Origin: Verrucomicrobiota bacterium | GTDB taxonomy: Bacteria > Verrucomicrobiota > Verrucomicrobiia > Chthoniobacterales > UBA10450 | Length of the DNA: 13,380 nucleotides | Assembly (NCBI GenBank): GCA_003219225.1 | Contig: QHPZ01000065.1 | Span: 1-13,380, forward strand | Direction: 5' to 3' | Shown here: one piece after another, positions 12,909 through 13,380 of the stretch | Layout: the number at the start of each line of letters is the position of its first letter | How positions within the stretch are numbered: the stretch's first letter is position 1 | The notes under the pieces: model-generated | Databases searched by the model: none | What the model saw: only the letters and a program-made list of their open reading frames with translations | Told to the model about the DNA's origin: nothing | Translations under genes and position numbers: made by a program

Positions 12909-13142
12909 TTATTTCTGCTTCTTCGCTGCCGGTTCGGCCGCAGCTTCGGCGGGTTGTTTTGCGCGCTGTGTCAGCACGGTCTCGATCCGTGCCACATCGC
13001 GCCGGAGCAAACGCAATCGGCTCGGCTGCTCGAGCTGGCCGCTCTGCTGTTGCAATCGCAGATGTAACCTCTCCTGGCGCAAGTCGCGACGCTTCGTCAA
13101 CAACTCGTCCGTGCTCATCTCAATGATCTCCTTCATTTTCAT
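12909..13142 (-). CDS. rpmC: Large ribosomal subunit protein L29
   Basis: 77 residues. The two-helix hairpin core is seen as MKMKEIIEMSTDELLTKRRD followed by RLRLLRRDVARIETVLTQR. An Ala/Glu/Lys tail of about 16 residues extends it. L29 lies at the peptide-exit tunnel, beside L23. The ATG overlaps the L16 stop by 4 nt. Its position between L16 and S17 supports the call. Confidence 0.95.
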   Translation of the reverse strand: MKMKEIIEMSTDELLTKRRDLRQERLHLRLQQQSGQLEQPSRLRLLRRDVARIETVLTQRAKQPAEAAAEPAAKKQK

Positions 13143-13380
13143 GCGACGGCGACGTGATGGCGGCTGATGAACTTGGTGCGCACCGGCAGTTTGTCGGCGG
13201 CGAGGCGCAACGATTCGCGCGCGACCGATTCCGGAACGCCATCCAGCTCAAATAAAATGTTGCCCGGCCGCACGGTTGCGACCCAGAACTCTGGTTGACC
13301 TTTGCCTTTACCCATGCGCGTTTCCGGCGGGCGCGCGGTGACCGATTTATCCGGGAAAATGCGGATCCAAAGTTTGCCTT
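13139..13380 (-). CDS. rplP: Large ribosomal subunit protein L16 (C-terminal part only)
   Basis: The gene runs off the right edge; about 79 C-terminal residues are visible. GKLWIRIFPDKSVTARPPET, RMGKGKGQPEFWVATVRPGN, the FELDGVPE motif and ARESLRLAADKLPVRTKFI are the standard L16 C-terminal half, which contacts 5S and 23S rRNA and the tRNA elbow. The final residues (SRHHVAVA) are a short variable tail. The TGA overlaps the L29 ATG by 4 nt. Confidence 0.95.
   Translation of the reverse strand, partial: GKLWIRIFPDKSVTARPPETRMGKGKGQPEFWVATVRPGNILFELDGVPESVARESLRLAADKLPVRTKFISRHHVAVA

Overview
The window is most probably from a member of the Verrucomicrobiota (PVC superphylum), likely a soil-type Chthoniobacterales relative. 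This rests on the gene order, on lineage-like sequence features in S13, L15 and SecY, and on the lack of S14 and L30 genes in the spc-type cluster. Base composition is moderately GC-rich throughout. The taxonomic call is inference from remembered families, not from a search.

The right three quarters (about 13380 down to 4019, all on the minus strand) is a long ribosomal-protein/secretion/initiation operon, read right to left: L16 (cut by the window edge), L29, S17, L14, L24, L5, S8, L6, L18, S5, L15, secY, adk, map, infA, L36, S13, S11, S4. Spacing is very tight. There are four 4-nt ATGA/GTGA overlaps (L16/L29, L14/L24, L24/L5, secY/adk), a 17-nt overlap (S5/L15), a 28-nt overlap (map/infA) and several 3-nt gaps, so translational coupling is likely. 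The operon stops after S4 without rpoA and rplQ in the window.

Three neighbouring members look damaged or altered. The 5' part of map is missing right after adk. S13 has lost about 17 conserved codons and shifted frame, so its frame now runs open into S11. Adk has a shortened AMP-site loop. These are either real lesions or small assembly collapses, and telling them apart matters because all three functions are normally essential.

The left quarter (1-4018) is an accessory stretch with different gene styles: an 80-residue unrecognised protein, a stand-alone response-regulator receiver domain, a DUF2934-type protein, a small four-helix membrane protein of the YvlD/phage-holin-4_2 type, and a secretin (PilQ/GspD family) with a Thr/Ser/Ala-rich linker and a likely intrinsic terminator. 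Between them lie several unrelated imperfect inverted repeats that look like dispersed bacterial repeats. They sit at gene 3' ends, in several cases including or touching the stop codon. There are no recognisable rRNA or tRNA genes, CRISPR arrays or transposases. Most of the window is ordinary housekeeping DNA; the interest lies in the lesions and the repeats.
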